Positions 1 to 8,559 of a stretch of 64,000 bases of DNA are shown here, piece by piece (position 1 is the stretch's first letter; the number at the start of each line of letters is the position of its first letter). Location of the stretch: positions 29,177 to 93,176 of the forward strand of contig PZPK01000018.1 in assembly GCA_006212045.1 (NCBI GenBank), in the 5' to 3' direction. The position numbers and the translations under genes are program-made. This stretch comes from Oleiphilus sp. Lineage in GTDB: Bacteria > Pseudomonadota > Gammaproteobacteria > Pseudomonadales > Oleiphilaceae. Below the pieces are notes generated by a model, which made no database searches, was not told the origin of the DNA, and was given only the letters and a program-made list of their open reading frames with translations.

Positions 1-2177
1 CGATCCTGCAGATGCTTAAACTGCCTGACGGAACGGTAAAGGTGTTGATTGAAGGTGAATACCGGGTCAATGTCGATGATATTCGTGCGGACGCTTTTAT
101 GTCGGCCGATGTGTCTGCGGTAGAGGAGGTATCACCCTCCGACGCCGAGTTGCAGGGCCTCGTCAAAACGCTGATGTCGCAGTTCGAAAAATTCAGCCAG
201 CTGAGCAAAAAAGTTCCCGCTGAAATTATTAGCTCACTTTCCAGTATTGAGGAGCCCGAACGCTTGATCGACACGGTGGCGGCCCATCTGGAGTTAAAGA
301 TTTCCGACAAGCAGGAAATCCTCGAAGAGATGGATCTGGCTCAGCGTGTTGAGATGCTGCTGGCGGTTATCGAGGGTGAAGTGGATCTGATTCAGGTCGA
401 AAAAAGAATTCGTGGTCGCGTCAAAAAGCAGATGGAAAAGAGCCAGCGCGAGTACTATCTGAATGAGCAGATGAAGGCTATTCAGAAAGAAATGGGCAGT
501 CTTGGAGATGGTGGCAATGAATTTGACGAGCTGGAGAGCCGGATCGGTTCTTCAGGTATGTCCAAAGAGGCGCGGGAAAAGGCCCAGTCCGAACTGAAGA
601 AACTGAAAATGATGTCGCCGATGTCTTCGGAAGCCTCGGTAGTGAGAAGCTATATCGACTGGCTGGTTGGTCTGCCCTGGAAAAAGCGCAGCAAGGTCCG
701 TCATGACCTTGCCAAGGCAAAGGAAATTCTGGATGCGGATCATTACGGGCTCGAAGAGGTGAAAGACCGGATTCTGGAGTACCTGGCGGTGCAGGGTCGG
801 GTTAAAAAGCTAAAAGGGCCCGTGCTGTGTCTGGTAGGGCCTCCCGGGGTAGGGAAGACTTCTTTGGGGCAGTCCATTGCGAAAGCAACCAATCGGAAAT
901 ATACCCGTGTTGCCTTGGGTGGTTTGCGGGATGAGGCTGAAATTCGTGGCCACAGAAGAACCTATATAGGTTCCATGCCGGGTAAACTGGTCCAGAAAAT
1001 GTCCAAAGTGGGCGTGAAAAACCCTTTGTTTCTCCTGGATGAGGTCGACAAGTTGGGGATGGATCATCGTGGTGATCCTGCTTCAGCATTACTGGAAGTG
1101 CTGGATCCAGAGCAGAATCACACCTTCAATGATCATTATCTGGAAGTGGATTACGATCTGTCGGATGTTATGTTTGTCTGTACTTCTAATTCGATGAATA
1201 TTCCGCCGGCGTTGATCGATCGAATGGAAGTGATTCGAATTCCTGGGTATACGGAAGATGAAAAGGTAAATATTGCTCAGAAATACCTGATTCCGAAACA
1301 GTTAAAAGACAATGGTTTGACGCCGGAAGAGGCGCAATTCGACGAGGATGCGATTCGAAGTATGATTCGCGTCTATACGCGGGAAGCAGGTGTACGGGGG
1401 CTCGAGCGTGAGATCTCCAAAGTCTGCCGCAAGATCGTGAAGGAATTTTCCCTTGGCGTGCAGACTGGTCAGGTATCCGTCACTGAGGATCAGCTGGAAC
1501 ACTACCTGGGCGTTAAAAAATTCCGCTTCGGCGTGGCAGATGAAAAAGACCAGGTGGGCCAGGTCACCGGTCTTGCCTGGACCCAGGTAGGAGGTGAACT
1601 GCTTACGATTGAGTGTACTTCGGTTCCAGGTAAAGGAAAGGTGGTCAGAACCGGTTCTCTGGGGGATGTCATGCTGGAGTCTATTCAGGCGGCAATGACA
1701 GTCGTTCGTAGCCGTTCAGAGGCGATGGATATTCCGGTGGATTTTCATGAGGCGCATGATATACACATTCACGTGCCTGAAGGCGCTACGCCAAAAGACG
1801 GGCCCAGTGCCGGCATCGCGATGTGCACTGCAATGGTATCCGCCTTTACCGGAACGCCGGTGAAGGCTGATGTCGCCATGACAGGGGAGATTACCCTGCG
1901 TGGGCAGGTATTGGCCATTGGCGGATTGAAAGAGAAATTACTGGCGGCCCACAGAGGTGGAATCAAGACGGTGATTATTCCGGAAGAGAATGAAAAAGAC
2001 CTGAAAGAGATTCCTTCGAACATCAAAGATGATCTAAAGATTATGCCTGTACGCTGGATTGATGAAGTGCTGGATCTTGCGCTTGCCCAGATTCCGGTCA
2101 GAGGAAAGTCGAAAAATCAATCACAATCGGGTAAAAAGCCCAATGATGATGCGGCTGAGCGAATAAATACGCATTAG
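1..2177 (+). CDS. lon: ATP-dependent protease Lon, 5' end cut off by window edge
   Basis: Lon is the cytoplasmic AAA+ serine protease that unfolds and degrades damaged and regulatory proteins. The reading frame is open from base 3, so the methionine at base 12 is internal and roughly the first 90 residues of the N-terminal substrate-binding domain are missing. Visible in order: the rest of the N domain and a charged coiled-coil linker, the AAA+ module with Walker A GPPGVGKT (about bases 836-859) and Walker B LFLLDEVDK, a sensor/lid domain, and the protease domain with catalytic Ser in KDGPSAG (codon 1806-1808) and catalytic Lys in GGLKEK. The Ser-Lys spacing of 43 residues equals that of E. 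coli Lon. The C-terminal tail is polar and low in complexity. hupB and ppiD follow, as in Pseudomonas and the enterics. Identity is secure; only the start is unseen. Confidence 0.98.
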   Translation, partial: ILQMLKLPDGTVKVLIEGEYRVNVDDIRADAFMSADVSAVEEVSPSDAELQGLVKTLMSQFEKFSQLSKKVPAEIISSLSSIEEPERLIDTVAAHLELKISDKQEILEEMDLAQRVEMLLAVIEGEVDLIQVEKRIRGRVKKQMEKSQREYYLNEQMKAIQKEMGSLGDGGNEFDELESRIGSSGMSKEAREKAQSELKKLKMMSPMSSEASVVRSYIDWLVGLPWKKRSKVRHDLAKAKEILDADHYGLEEVKDRILEYLAVQGRVKKLKGPVLCLVGPPGVGKTSLGQSIAKATNRKYTRVALGGLRDEAEIRGHRRTYIGSMPGKLVQKMSKVGVKNPLFLLDEVDKLGMDHRGDPASALLEVLDPEQNHTFNDHYLEVDYDLSDVMFVCTSNSMNIPPALIDRMEVIRIPGYTEDEKVNIAQKYLIPKQLKDNGLTPEEAQFDEDAIRSMIRVYTREAGVRGLEREISKVCRKIVKEFSLGVQTGQVSVTEDQLEHYLGVKKFRFGVADEKDQVGQVTGLAWTQVGGELLTIECTSVPGKGKVVRTGSLGDVMLESIQAAMTVVRSRSEAMDIPVDFHEAHDIHIHVPEGATPKDGPSAGIAMCTAMVSAFTGTPVKADVAMTGEITLRGQVLAIGGLKEKLLAAHRGGIKTVIIPEENEKDLKEIPSNIKDDLKIMPVRWIDEVLDLALAQIPVRGKSKNQSQSGKKPNDDAAERINTH

Positions 2178-2190
2178 CTTGAAGCGCAGC

Positions 2191-2220
2191 TTGACAGGTC
2201 TTTTGGTGTGTTGGTATAAA
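2191..2220 (+). promoter_or_regulatory. probable sigma-70 promoter upstream of hupB
   Basis: A perfect -35 hexamer TTGACA (2191-2196) is followed by TATAAA (2215-2220) with an 18-nt spacer, or by GTATAA with 17 nt. It lies just after the lon stop codon and would give a leader of about 270 nt before hupB. Seen in sequence; activity is inferred. Confidence 0.55.
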
Positions 2221-2496
2221 AACAACCTGACGTCAGGCAGCAGCTTCAGGGGGCTCCGACCTCATAAGGTTTCTATCAAGAAAAATAGAAATTTCGCACA
2301 TACGGTTCGTTATGCTGTAATCGAAAGATTGTATTCGAACTTGCAAACTGATTTTTGTCGGCTTCTTCGTAATATTTTTCCGGCCTGTTTGAATTTCTGG
2401 ATGGGCAGGTTACAGTTTGGATGAGTAGCTGTGTGATGCGAGAACAAAAAAATCGAAAATCCAATCCTAATATAGCAATCACGTAAGGGGTTTAGT
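2221..2496 (+). other. long untranslated leader or second promoter region of hupB
   Basis: About 275 bp without a convincing gene. An 81-codon open frame here has no ribosome binding site and no recognisable protein character, so I treat it as noncoding. The stretch before hupB is A/T-rich and may hold a closer promoter, but no well-spaced pair of hexamers was seen. An AAGGGG ribosome binding site precedes the hupB GTG. Confidence 0.4.
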
Positions 2497-2769
2497 GTGA
2501 ATAAATCTGAACTAATAGATGCAATCGCAGATTCAGCAGATATTTCTAAAGCAGCAGCAGGTCGAGCAGTCGATGCCGTTGTAGAATCAGTAACAGGTGC
2601 TCTGAAAAAGGGAGATCAGGTGACTTTGATCGGCTTTGGCACATTCTCTGTTAAAGAGCGTGCAGCCAGAACTGGTCGTAATCCGCAAACTGGCGCTGAA
2701 ATTCAAATCGCTGCTGCGAAAATCCCCAGTTTCAAAGCTGGTAAAGCGTTGAAAGACGCCGTGAACTAA
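2497..2769 (+). CDS. hupB: DNA-binding protein HU-beta
   Basis: HU is a small histone-like dimer that bends and compacts DNA. The 90-residue product has the whole DNABII fold: an N-terminal helical dimerisation part beginning [11 protein letters not shown], the beta-arm region with [21 protein letters not shown] including the intercalating RNP motif, and a C-terminal [16 protein letters not shown]. It starts at GTG with AAGGGG upstream. The residues match HU rather than the IHF-beta gene found later in the window. Position directly after lon and before ppiD is the usual hupB context. A strong terminator follows at once, so it is probably expressed as its own transcript. Confidence 0.97.
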   Translation: MNKSELIDAIADSADISKAAAGRAVDAVVESVTGALKKGDQVTLIGFGTFSVKERAARTGRNPQTGAEIQIAAAKIPSFKAGKALKDAVN

Positions 2770-2815
2770 ACCCGAAGGGTTCAGCTCGTAGTACGTCAAC
2801 GGGCTTGTATAAGGC

Positions 2816-2848
2816 AAAAAGGCGCGCTCCAACCGAACGCGCCTTTTT
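2816..2848 (+). terminator. rho-independent terminator after hupB
   Basis: An A-tract and GGCGCG arm pair with CGCGCC and a T-tract across an 11-nt loop. The hairpin separates hupB from ppiD. Confidence 0.9.
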
Positions 2849-2928
2849 GTATTTTACTCCACCCTGATAACGGGGTTTCAGTAAAAAGCGACCTTAAAGA
2901 AAATTCGCATGGGAGTGCAGAAGGCATC

Positions 2929-4818
2929 ATGCTTCAAGATATAAGAAAAAGTTCCCAGGGTACGGCTGCCAAGATCATTGTCGGTTTGATTATTGTCACC
3001 TTTGCCCTATTTGGAGTCGAGTCAATCGTCGGCAGTATTGGTGGCGAGCCGGAAGTGGCAGAAGTGAATGGTGAAGGCATCCCTGAATCCGGTTTTCAAA
3101 GGGCAGTAAACATCAAGAAGCGCCAGATGATGGAGCAAATGGGTGAGTTTGCTGATCCCGATCTGATTGATGATGCATTGTTGGGTGCGTCTGTGCTCGA
3201 AGGCATGATCGAGCAGGAAGTGTTAGTTCAGGATGCCAGCGGGAAGTCCCTGTATGTCTCCGACATGGCAATTGATCGATATATCGCGGGCATACCGCAG
3301 CTCAAGGAAAACGGTGTCTTCAGTAACGAGCGTTTGCAGATGCTGTTGCGAAACGCAGGTCTTACTCTGAAAGGCTATCGCGATAGTCTGCGCAAGGAGT
3401 TCATGATTGCGCAACCCCGGTCTGCTCTGGTTGCATCATCCTTTATCCTCGAAGAGGAAACTAATGAAATTGTGGCGCTGGACCGACAGAAGAGATCGTT
3501 CGGGTCGCTTGTCGTAAAAAGTGAAGATTATCTGGATTCGGTTGTAGTGAGCGATGATGAGGTGCAGCAATATTACGATGAGCACAAGTCGGAATTCATC
3601 AAGCCTGAGAGTGTCGATGTTTCTTATCTGAAGATAGAGCGATCGGCCCTCGCGTCGAATGTGGAAATATCCGAACAGGAAATAGAGAAGTTATATGAGA
3701 GTGAAGTAGAGGCGTTTGAGTCGAGTGAGCAACGGGATGCTTCTCATATTCTGATTAAAATTGATGATGACAGATCGCAGGAAGAGGCTCTGGCACTGAT
3801 CACGGACATACAGTCCCGACTGGCCGCTGGTGAAGACTTTGCAACGCTGGCTTCAGAGTTGTCTGAAGATGATGGCTCCGCCAAGGCGGGGGGTAGTCTG
3901 GGTGCGGCTGAGCGAGGCGTCTATGTTTCCGAATTTGAAGATGCCTTATTTGCTTTGGAAGAAGGTGCATTGTCTGAGCCGGTTAAAACCGAGTTTGGCT
4001 ATCATCTGATCAAGCTTGACCGTGTTGTTGAATCCGGTGCTCCGTCTCTGGATGACGTTCGGGATTCTCTGGAGCAGCGTCTGATGGATCAAAAACTGGA
4101 CGAAGCTTATGCGGAGATGGCGGAACAGCTGGCGGACATCAGTTATGCCTCGGCACATCTGGCAGAACCCTCGGACGAACTGGGTCTCGAAATATATCAA
4201 TTGGCAGGCGTCTCCAGTGAAACAGCGGACCCCTTGTTTTCAAGCCCAAAAATTCAGCGCGTTCTGTTTTCAGAAGAACTGCTTAAAGACGAAATCAACA
4301 GTGTGCTAATAGAGCCGGAAGAGGGCGTCGGCGTGGTATTTCATGTAGATGCCTACCATGAGGCAGGAACCAAGGCTTTTGCACAGGTAAAGGGTGAGAT
4401 TCGGGAGTTGCTGATGAACCGGAAAGCGGCAGAGTTTGCAAAATCTGTTGGTCAGGCCTTTGTCGTGCGCGTTGTGTCAGGAGAGGCTCCGGAAATTGTT
4501 GCCGAAGACATGGGCTTTGACTGGGAAATCAGTGAAGGCGTGGAGCGCAATAGTCAGACTCATACCCCTGATTTGCTGCAAAAAGCGTTTGCAATCAAGA
4601 AATCGGATGAGCTGAAAGATACTGTTGTGGGCTATGAGGCGGATGGCGGGGACTATAAGGTTGTTCACTTGCTTGACGTTATTCCCGGCGCTGGTGACGA
4701 GTTGTCTGACGAAGAGAGCTCTTCGATCAAGCGCGTGTTGGCCGATAGTAATGGTGGTGTTGACTACCGGGCCTATAAGTCAATTGCACAGCGCAAGGCA
4801 GTGATAGAAAAACTTTGA
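2929..4818 (+). CDS. ppiD: periplasmic folding chaperone / peptidyl-prolyl isomerase PpiD
   Basis: PpiD is anchored in the inner membrane beside the Sec translocon and helps newly exported proteins to fold. The 629-residue product shows the expected plan: a short cytoplasmic N-terminus, one transmembrane helix at about residues 17-36 (IIVGLIIVTFALFGVESI), a SurA-like N-terminal chaperone domain, a parvulin (PPIC) domain at about 267-362 (starting RDASHILIK and containing GGSLG and EFGYHLIKL), then a long C-terminal chaperone segment. Length and layout match the family (about 620 residues). It sits after hupB, the standard order, and ends in its own terminator. In E. coli PpiD the parvulin domain is largely inactive; whether this one is active cannot be judged here. 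Confidence 0.95.
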   Translation: MLQDIRKSSQGTAAKIIVGLIIVTFALFGVESIVGSIGGEPEVAEVNGEGIPESGFQRAVNIKKRQMMEQMGEFADPDLIDDALLGASVLEGMIEQEVLVQDASGKSLYVSDMAIDRYIAGIPQLKENGVFSNERLQMLLRNAGLTLKGYRDSLRKEFMIAQPRSALVASSFILEEETNEIVALDRQKRSFGSLVVKSEDYLDSVVVSDDEVQQYYDEHKSEFIKPESVDVSYLKIERSALASNVEISEQEIEKLYESEVEAFESSEQRDASHILIKIDDDRSQEEALALITDIQSRLAAGEDFATLASELSEDDGSAKAGGSLGAAERGVYVSEFEDALFALEEGALSEPVKTEFGYHLIKLDRVVESGAPSLDDVRDSLEQRLMDQKLDEAYAEMAEQLADISYASAHLAEPSDELGLEIYQLAGVSSETADPLFSSPKIQRVLFSEELLKDEINSVLIEPEEGVGVVFHVDAYHEAGTKAFAQVKGEIRELLMNRKAAEFAKSVGQAFVVRVVSGEAPEIVAEDMGFDWEISEGVERNSQTHTPDLLQKAFAIKKSDELKDTVVGYEADGGDYKVVHLLDVIPGAGDELSDEESSSIKRVLADSNGGVDYRAYKSIAQRKAVIEKL

Positions 4819-4824
4819 TAATGC

Positions 4825-4850
4825 AAAGGGGCCAGCGGCCCCTTTTTTTT
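4825..4850 (+). terminator. rho-independent terminator after ppiD
   Basis: AAAGGGGCC, a 3-nt loop, GGCCCC and eight T residues. It insulates ppiD from the envelope cluster that starts at 4998. Confidence 0.93.
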
Positions 4851-4997
4851 GCCTTTGAGGGACCATGACACACAGGCAAAACTTTTTTGAGTACTGGTTA
4901 TCTTTCCCTATTTTCTAATTAATGTATCTTTGCGTAACCTTCAAACTCAGGTTATATCGGCCGATTGGATTAACCCGAAAATCTGGCGCACCTTTAA

Positions 4998-5807
4998 ATG
5001 ATACTAGTTACTACAGCCTCAATACTGCTTATTAATCTTGTTCATCAATTCAAGGAAATTGAGCCTCAGCCACAAGGTGTCGTACATATAGAGGTCCAGA
5101 ATGAAGCCGGAGACTATCTGATTGATCAGGAGGCTGTTCTCGAACCGCTATCAATCGTCAAGTACAGGAACATCGTACGGCAGGCTTATGACTACAGTTG
5201 TGGCTCTGCGGCTTTGACAACTGTTCTGCAGCATTATCTGGGGCGTAACTTTCAGGAAAGACAGGTAATGGAGGGTTTGCTTCATTACGGGGAAAACGAA
5301 CGAATTGTCGAGCGGCGCGGCTTTTCGATGCTGGATATGAAGCGCCTGGTGACGGCCTTGGGCTTTCCAGCAGGTGGCTTCAAGGCAGAAATTCAGGATT
5401 TGATTGAGTTGGATCACCCGGCCATTGTACCAATTCAGTATTCAGGTTTTAAACACTTCGTCGTTGTAAAAACGATCAAAGACGGCAGGGTATTTATTGC
5501 GGATCCTTCCAAAGGAAATCTCACGTTTACACTGAGTCGATTTGAGGAGGCCTGGGATCAGAATGTACTGTTTGTCATTTTTCCGGGTGATACCAAGCCG
5601 ATCGACGGTCTGGAACTGAAGGAAGAAGATCTGCGTTTCATTGATGACCAAACGCTATCGCTACAGGCATTCCAGGTGATACCGGACTACTACGATATGC
5701 GGCAATTTCGTTTGCAGAATGAGATGGAGAGGCAGCGTAACAATCCGGAAGATTCCAGGTTCCGGGTAAACAATACAACGAAAAGATTGCATTACAGACG
5801 AAACTAG
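4998..5807 (+). CDS. stand-alone C39-family cysteine peptidase, probably exported
   Basis: The 269-residue product carries a peptidase C39 domain, the fold that cleaves double-glycine leaders in bacteriocin exporters, but without the ABC transporter usually fused to it. The catalytic set is intact: Cys68 in DYSCGSAAL, His153 in GFKHFVVV and Asp169 in IADPSKG. Residues 1-17 are hydrophobic and could be a signal peptide or anchor, which would put the enzyme in the periplasm. The final 70 residues are a charged extension beyond the usual domain. The next gene begins one base after the stop, so the two are probably translated together. Stand-alone C39 peptidases next to outer-membrane barrels are known from the Pseudomonas functional amyloid operon (FapD beside FapF). 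The substrate is unknown; no gene for a double-glycine peptide was seen nearby. The upstream ribosome binding site is weak, so the start is not certain. Confidence 0.85.
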   Translation: MILVTTASILLINLVHQFKEIEPQPQGVVHIEVQNEAGDYLIDQEAVLEPLSIVKYRNIVRQAYDYSCGSAALTTVLQHYLGRNFQERQVMEGLLHYGENERIVERRGFSMLDMKRLVTALGFPAGGFKAEIQDLIELDHPAIVPIQYSGFKHFVVVKTIKDGRVFIADPSKGNLTFTLSRFEEAWDQNVLFVIFPGDTKPIDGLELKEEDLRFIDDQTLSLQAFQVIPDYYDMRQFRLQNEMERQRNNPEDSRFRVNNTTKRLHYRRN

Positions 5808-5808
5808 A

Positions 5809-6858
5809 ATGAAAAATCGAAGTGATGAATTCATGGATAATACACATAAATTGAAACAGCTACTTACCGCTGCACTTTTGCTGCTACTGACATTCGCCTG
5901 GTCGACCAGAGTCTCTGCCGAAGAGTCTAATGTTGACAAGGCGCGTGAGGCCCTGGCACAACAGGATGGAGATGAAAGTACCACCAAACAGCTCGAGGAA
6001 GTTTTTCAGGCGACTGAGAAAAACTATTCGCTGTTGAAATCCGGCGGCAAATCGTTGAGCTATTCTCTTGATTATTCTTACACTTCTGACAGCCGTATCG
6101 ATCTTGAGGTTGTGAACAACGTGGTCCGGAATGCGGACGTAAACCCCAGTTCTACCCACTCATTTACTAATAGCTTTGCGTTCAGCTACGGAATCCTGAA
6201 TAACCTTACCTTGAATACCCGTATTCCGCTGTCGAGTCGATACAATACAGGACAGGATCTGTCTGTGACGGATTGGGGCGATGTCAGTCTGGGCGTGCGC
6301 TGGCAGCCTTTCGAGTATATACCGGGCAAGCCTACGGTAAATCTGAGTTCATCCATCAGTACCAAGACTGGCGTCAGTCCATACGAGATTGATACGCAAA
6401 GACGTCTGCCGACAGGCAGCGGAACCTACTCTTTGTCGACAACGATGAGTGTTTCAAAGGTGCTCGACCCGGTGGTGGTGTTTGGCTCGATAGGTTCTAC
6501 CTACACCTTTGAGGAAACCGGCCTGAACCAGGCTCGGGGTGGACGTATTCTGAAAACAGTTCAGCAGGGGCAGAGTTTCTCCTTATCCGGCGGCTTTTCT
6601 TACTCGCTGTCCTATGATACGTCACTGAGTATTTCTACGCAGGTGGGTTACGGCACAGGCACCACGCTTTATTTCAGTGATGGCACCAGTGTCTCAACCA
6701 ACGATTCCATGAACGGATCCATGAACTTTTCTCTTGGTATCAGGATTGACCCCAAGACGATCATCAACACCAGTTTCGGCTTTGGTTTAACTGAAGATGC
6801 ATCTGACTTTAACGTGGGTGTGTCCTATCCGATCAATATTGGTGCATTTACTTGGTAG
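5809..6858 (+). CDS. outer-membrane beta-barrel protein with N-terminal helical segment, FapF-like architecture
   Basis: The 349-residue product has a signal peptide (hydrophobic LLTAALLLLLTFAW, likely cleavage after RVSA near residue 37), then a charged helical segment of about 45 residues, then alternating polar/aromatic strands to the C-terminus, ending in the aromatic residue pattern IGAFTW typical of barrel assembly signals. Serine, threonine and tyrosine are abundant in the strands. This resembles transporter-type barrels of the phenol degradation meta-pathway family and the FapF secretion pore, in which a coiled coil precedes the barrel. A second possible start lies at 5833 (MDNTHKLKQ). 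It is one base from the C39 peptidase stop and 30 bp before the FadL-like gene. The cargo is unknown. The barrel call is firm; the FapF comparison is structural inference only. Confidence 0.75.
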   Translation: MKNRSDEFMDNTHKLKQLLTAALLLLLTFAWSTRVSAEESNVDKAREALAQQDGDESTTKQLEEVFQATEKNYSLLKSGGKSLSYSLDYSYTSDSRIDLEVVNNVVRNADVNPSSTHSFTNSFAFSYGILNNLTLNTRIPLSSRYNTGQDLSVTDWGDVSLGVRWQPFEYIPGKPTVNLSSSISTKTGVSPYEIDTQRRLPTGSGTYSLSTTMSVSKVLDPVVVFGSIGSTYTFEETGLNQARGGRILKTVQQGQSFSLSGGFSYSLSYDTSLSISTQVGYGTGTTLYFSDGTSVSTNDSMNGSMNFSLGIRIDPKTIINTSFGFGLTEDASDFNVGVSYPINIGAFTW

Positions 6859-6888
6859 TTGTGGCTACGATTGGGGGAGTGAACTAAC

Positions 6889-8559
6889 GTGGCTAGCACT
6901 ACGCACATGCTGAGACGAACAATCACCTGGGTTGTCGTTCTGACGCTGGCTTTTCCGGCGCACATACTCGCGCAGGTGGCTAACGGTATCACCATTGATA
7001 CCAAGGCGATGTCACTTGGGGGGGCGGTTGTCTCTGATACCGATCCTCACCTGGCAGCTGTCTATCATAACCCCGCTGGTCTGGCCAAACTTAAGGAGAT
7101 GCAGTTCGAAGTCGATCAGATGATTATCGGACTGGATTTGGATGCGACCTATTATGCCGATGACGATTATCGTTTATTCGGGCTGGAAGGAAACGGTTTC
7201 AACACCTATGACCCGAGCGTACCGCGTGATCCGGTCATTGGTGGTGATGGTATTGGTCAGAGCCATACCGGGAAAGCCTCAGTGTATATCCCCGGTTTTG
7301 GTCTGCAGCAGATGCCCTGGAGTGGTCCTACACCATTGCCCTTCCAAATCGGATTCTCGGTGAATCCACCGGGCTCCAAGTTTACCTTCGGCAACAAAAA
7401 CTACATGCATTCTGCGGGTAACTTCTTCAAGAATGCCCGAGATGATGGTCGGTTTCTGGCAAAAGAAGCAGCGCTTCAGCGTTACACCTATTTTTCCCCG
7501 GCAGTGGGTTACGAGATCAGTGACGAATGGTCTGTCGGGATGGGTGTTCAGTTATCGCATCAGGGCTTCTATATTGCCCAGAACAACCGGGCGCCCAACC
7601 TCCTTATCGCGGTTATCGAGATCCTGCAGGATGCCTTTGCCTGTGAGTTTGATAAGCCCATCGGCAAGCGGCGAGATCCCCTGCAGCCATTCCTGTCCAT
7701 GTGCCAGGGGAACATCGGCCCTTGGGACGATATCGGGCGTATCGATATCGATATGCAGGAAACCCTTTCTCCTACCTATAATTTTGGTGTGCTGTGGACG
7801 CCATCGGAATGGTTTTCCTGGGGGGCTTCCTATATGAGTGGTTCCGAGATGGAGCTTAAGGGCACCTTTTTGATGGACTATACCGATGAGTGGACAGCAT
7901 TCTGGCAGGGTTTCAATGCATCCATCATTGGAGCGATTACCGCCGCTATTTTGGGTCTTCCAAGAGGGGTGCCAAGAGAGTCGGGCCATATCACGATGGA
8001 CTTTGAAACGCCGCAAATGTTTAAAACCGGTATGAGTATTGGTTTGACGCCCAGCTTTACACTTAGCATGGACGCTACCTGGACAGACTGGAGTGTTTGG
8101 GAGGAGTTTGAGTTCAACTTTGACCGCAGACTCGAGATGCTTTCAACCGCCAGACTGCTTTCTACGTTCGTAACAGATACTTCGCTCCGATTGCCGGTCG
8201 GTCTGAAAGATACCTGGCATTACGGCTTTGGTCTAACGCACCATATCAATTCGCGTCTGGATATACGCTATGGGCTCGAGCTGCGTAAATCTCCGGCCGA
8301 TCGTGATGTGTTTGGTCCTGTTCCTATCGGTGACATGAAAACCTGGGGTATTGGCTTCGGTTACAAGTGGGATAAACAAACGCAAGTGAGTTCCAGCATC
8401 TTTTACATGCAGTCAACGGACTACATTCCCAGCAATACAAGTTGTAACTTGAACTGTACCAATCTCACCAACGTTATCTATAACCCTTATGCCGGGCTTG
8501 ATGTAAAATTCTCTACCAGGATATTTGGCTTGGGAGTGAGCTTCAGGCGACAATTCTGA
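6889..8559 (+). CDS. OmpP1/FadL/TodX-family outer-membrane transport protein
   Basis: This family forms 14-strand barrels that pass hydrophobic molecules such as long-chain fatty acids through a lateral opening. The 556-residue product starts at GTG with GGGGGAG nine bases upstream and has a signal peptide ending near LAQ. The mature start, NGITIDTKAMSLGGA followed by AAVYHNPAGL, is the classic plug-region signature of the family. The end is RIFGLGVSFRRQF with a terminal Phe. It is longer than E. coli FadL (about 446 residues); a loop-rich part around residues 235-275 with two cysteines is extra. Its place between a FapF-like barrel and a MalM-like protein suggests a special substrate rather than general fatty acid uptake, though a lipase gene lies 1.7 kb downstream. 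Family secure, substrate unknown. Confidence 0.85.
   Translation: MASTTHMLRRTITWVVVLTLAFPAHILAQVANGITIDTKAMSLGGAVVSDTDPHLAAVYHNPAGLAKLKEMQFEVDQMIIGLDLDATYYADDDYRLFGLEGNGFNTYDPSVPRDPVIGGDGIGQSHTGKASVYIPGFGLQQMPWSGPTPLPFQIGFSVNPPGSKFTFGNKNYMHSAGNFFKNARDDGRFLAKEAALQRYTYFSPAVGYEISDEWSVGMGVQLSHQGFYIAQNNRAPNLLIAVIEILQDAFACEFDKPIGKRRDPLQPFLSMCQGNIGPWDDIGRIDIDMQETLSPTYNFGVLWTPSEWFSWGASYMSGSEMELKGTFLMDYTDEWTAFWQGFNASIIGAITAAILGLPRGVPRESGHITMDFETPQMFKTGMSIGLTPSFTLSMDATWTDWSVWEEFEFNFDRRLEMLSTARLLSTFVTDTSLRLPVGLKDTWHYGFGLTHHINSRLDIRYGLELRKSPADRDVFGPVPIGDMKTWGIGFGYKWDKQTQVSSSIFYMQSTDYIPSNTSCNLNCTNLTNVIYNPYAGLDVKFSTRIFGLGVSFRRQF

Noticed and set aside
2179..2424. 81-codon open frame between lon and hupB
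   Set aside because: No ribosome site, unlikely amino-acid make-up, and overlap with the hupB promoter and leader.
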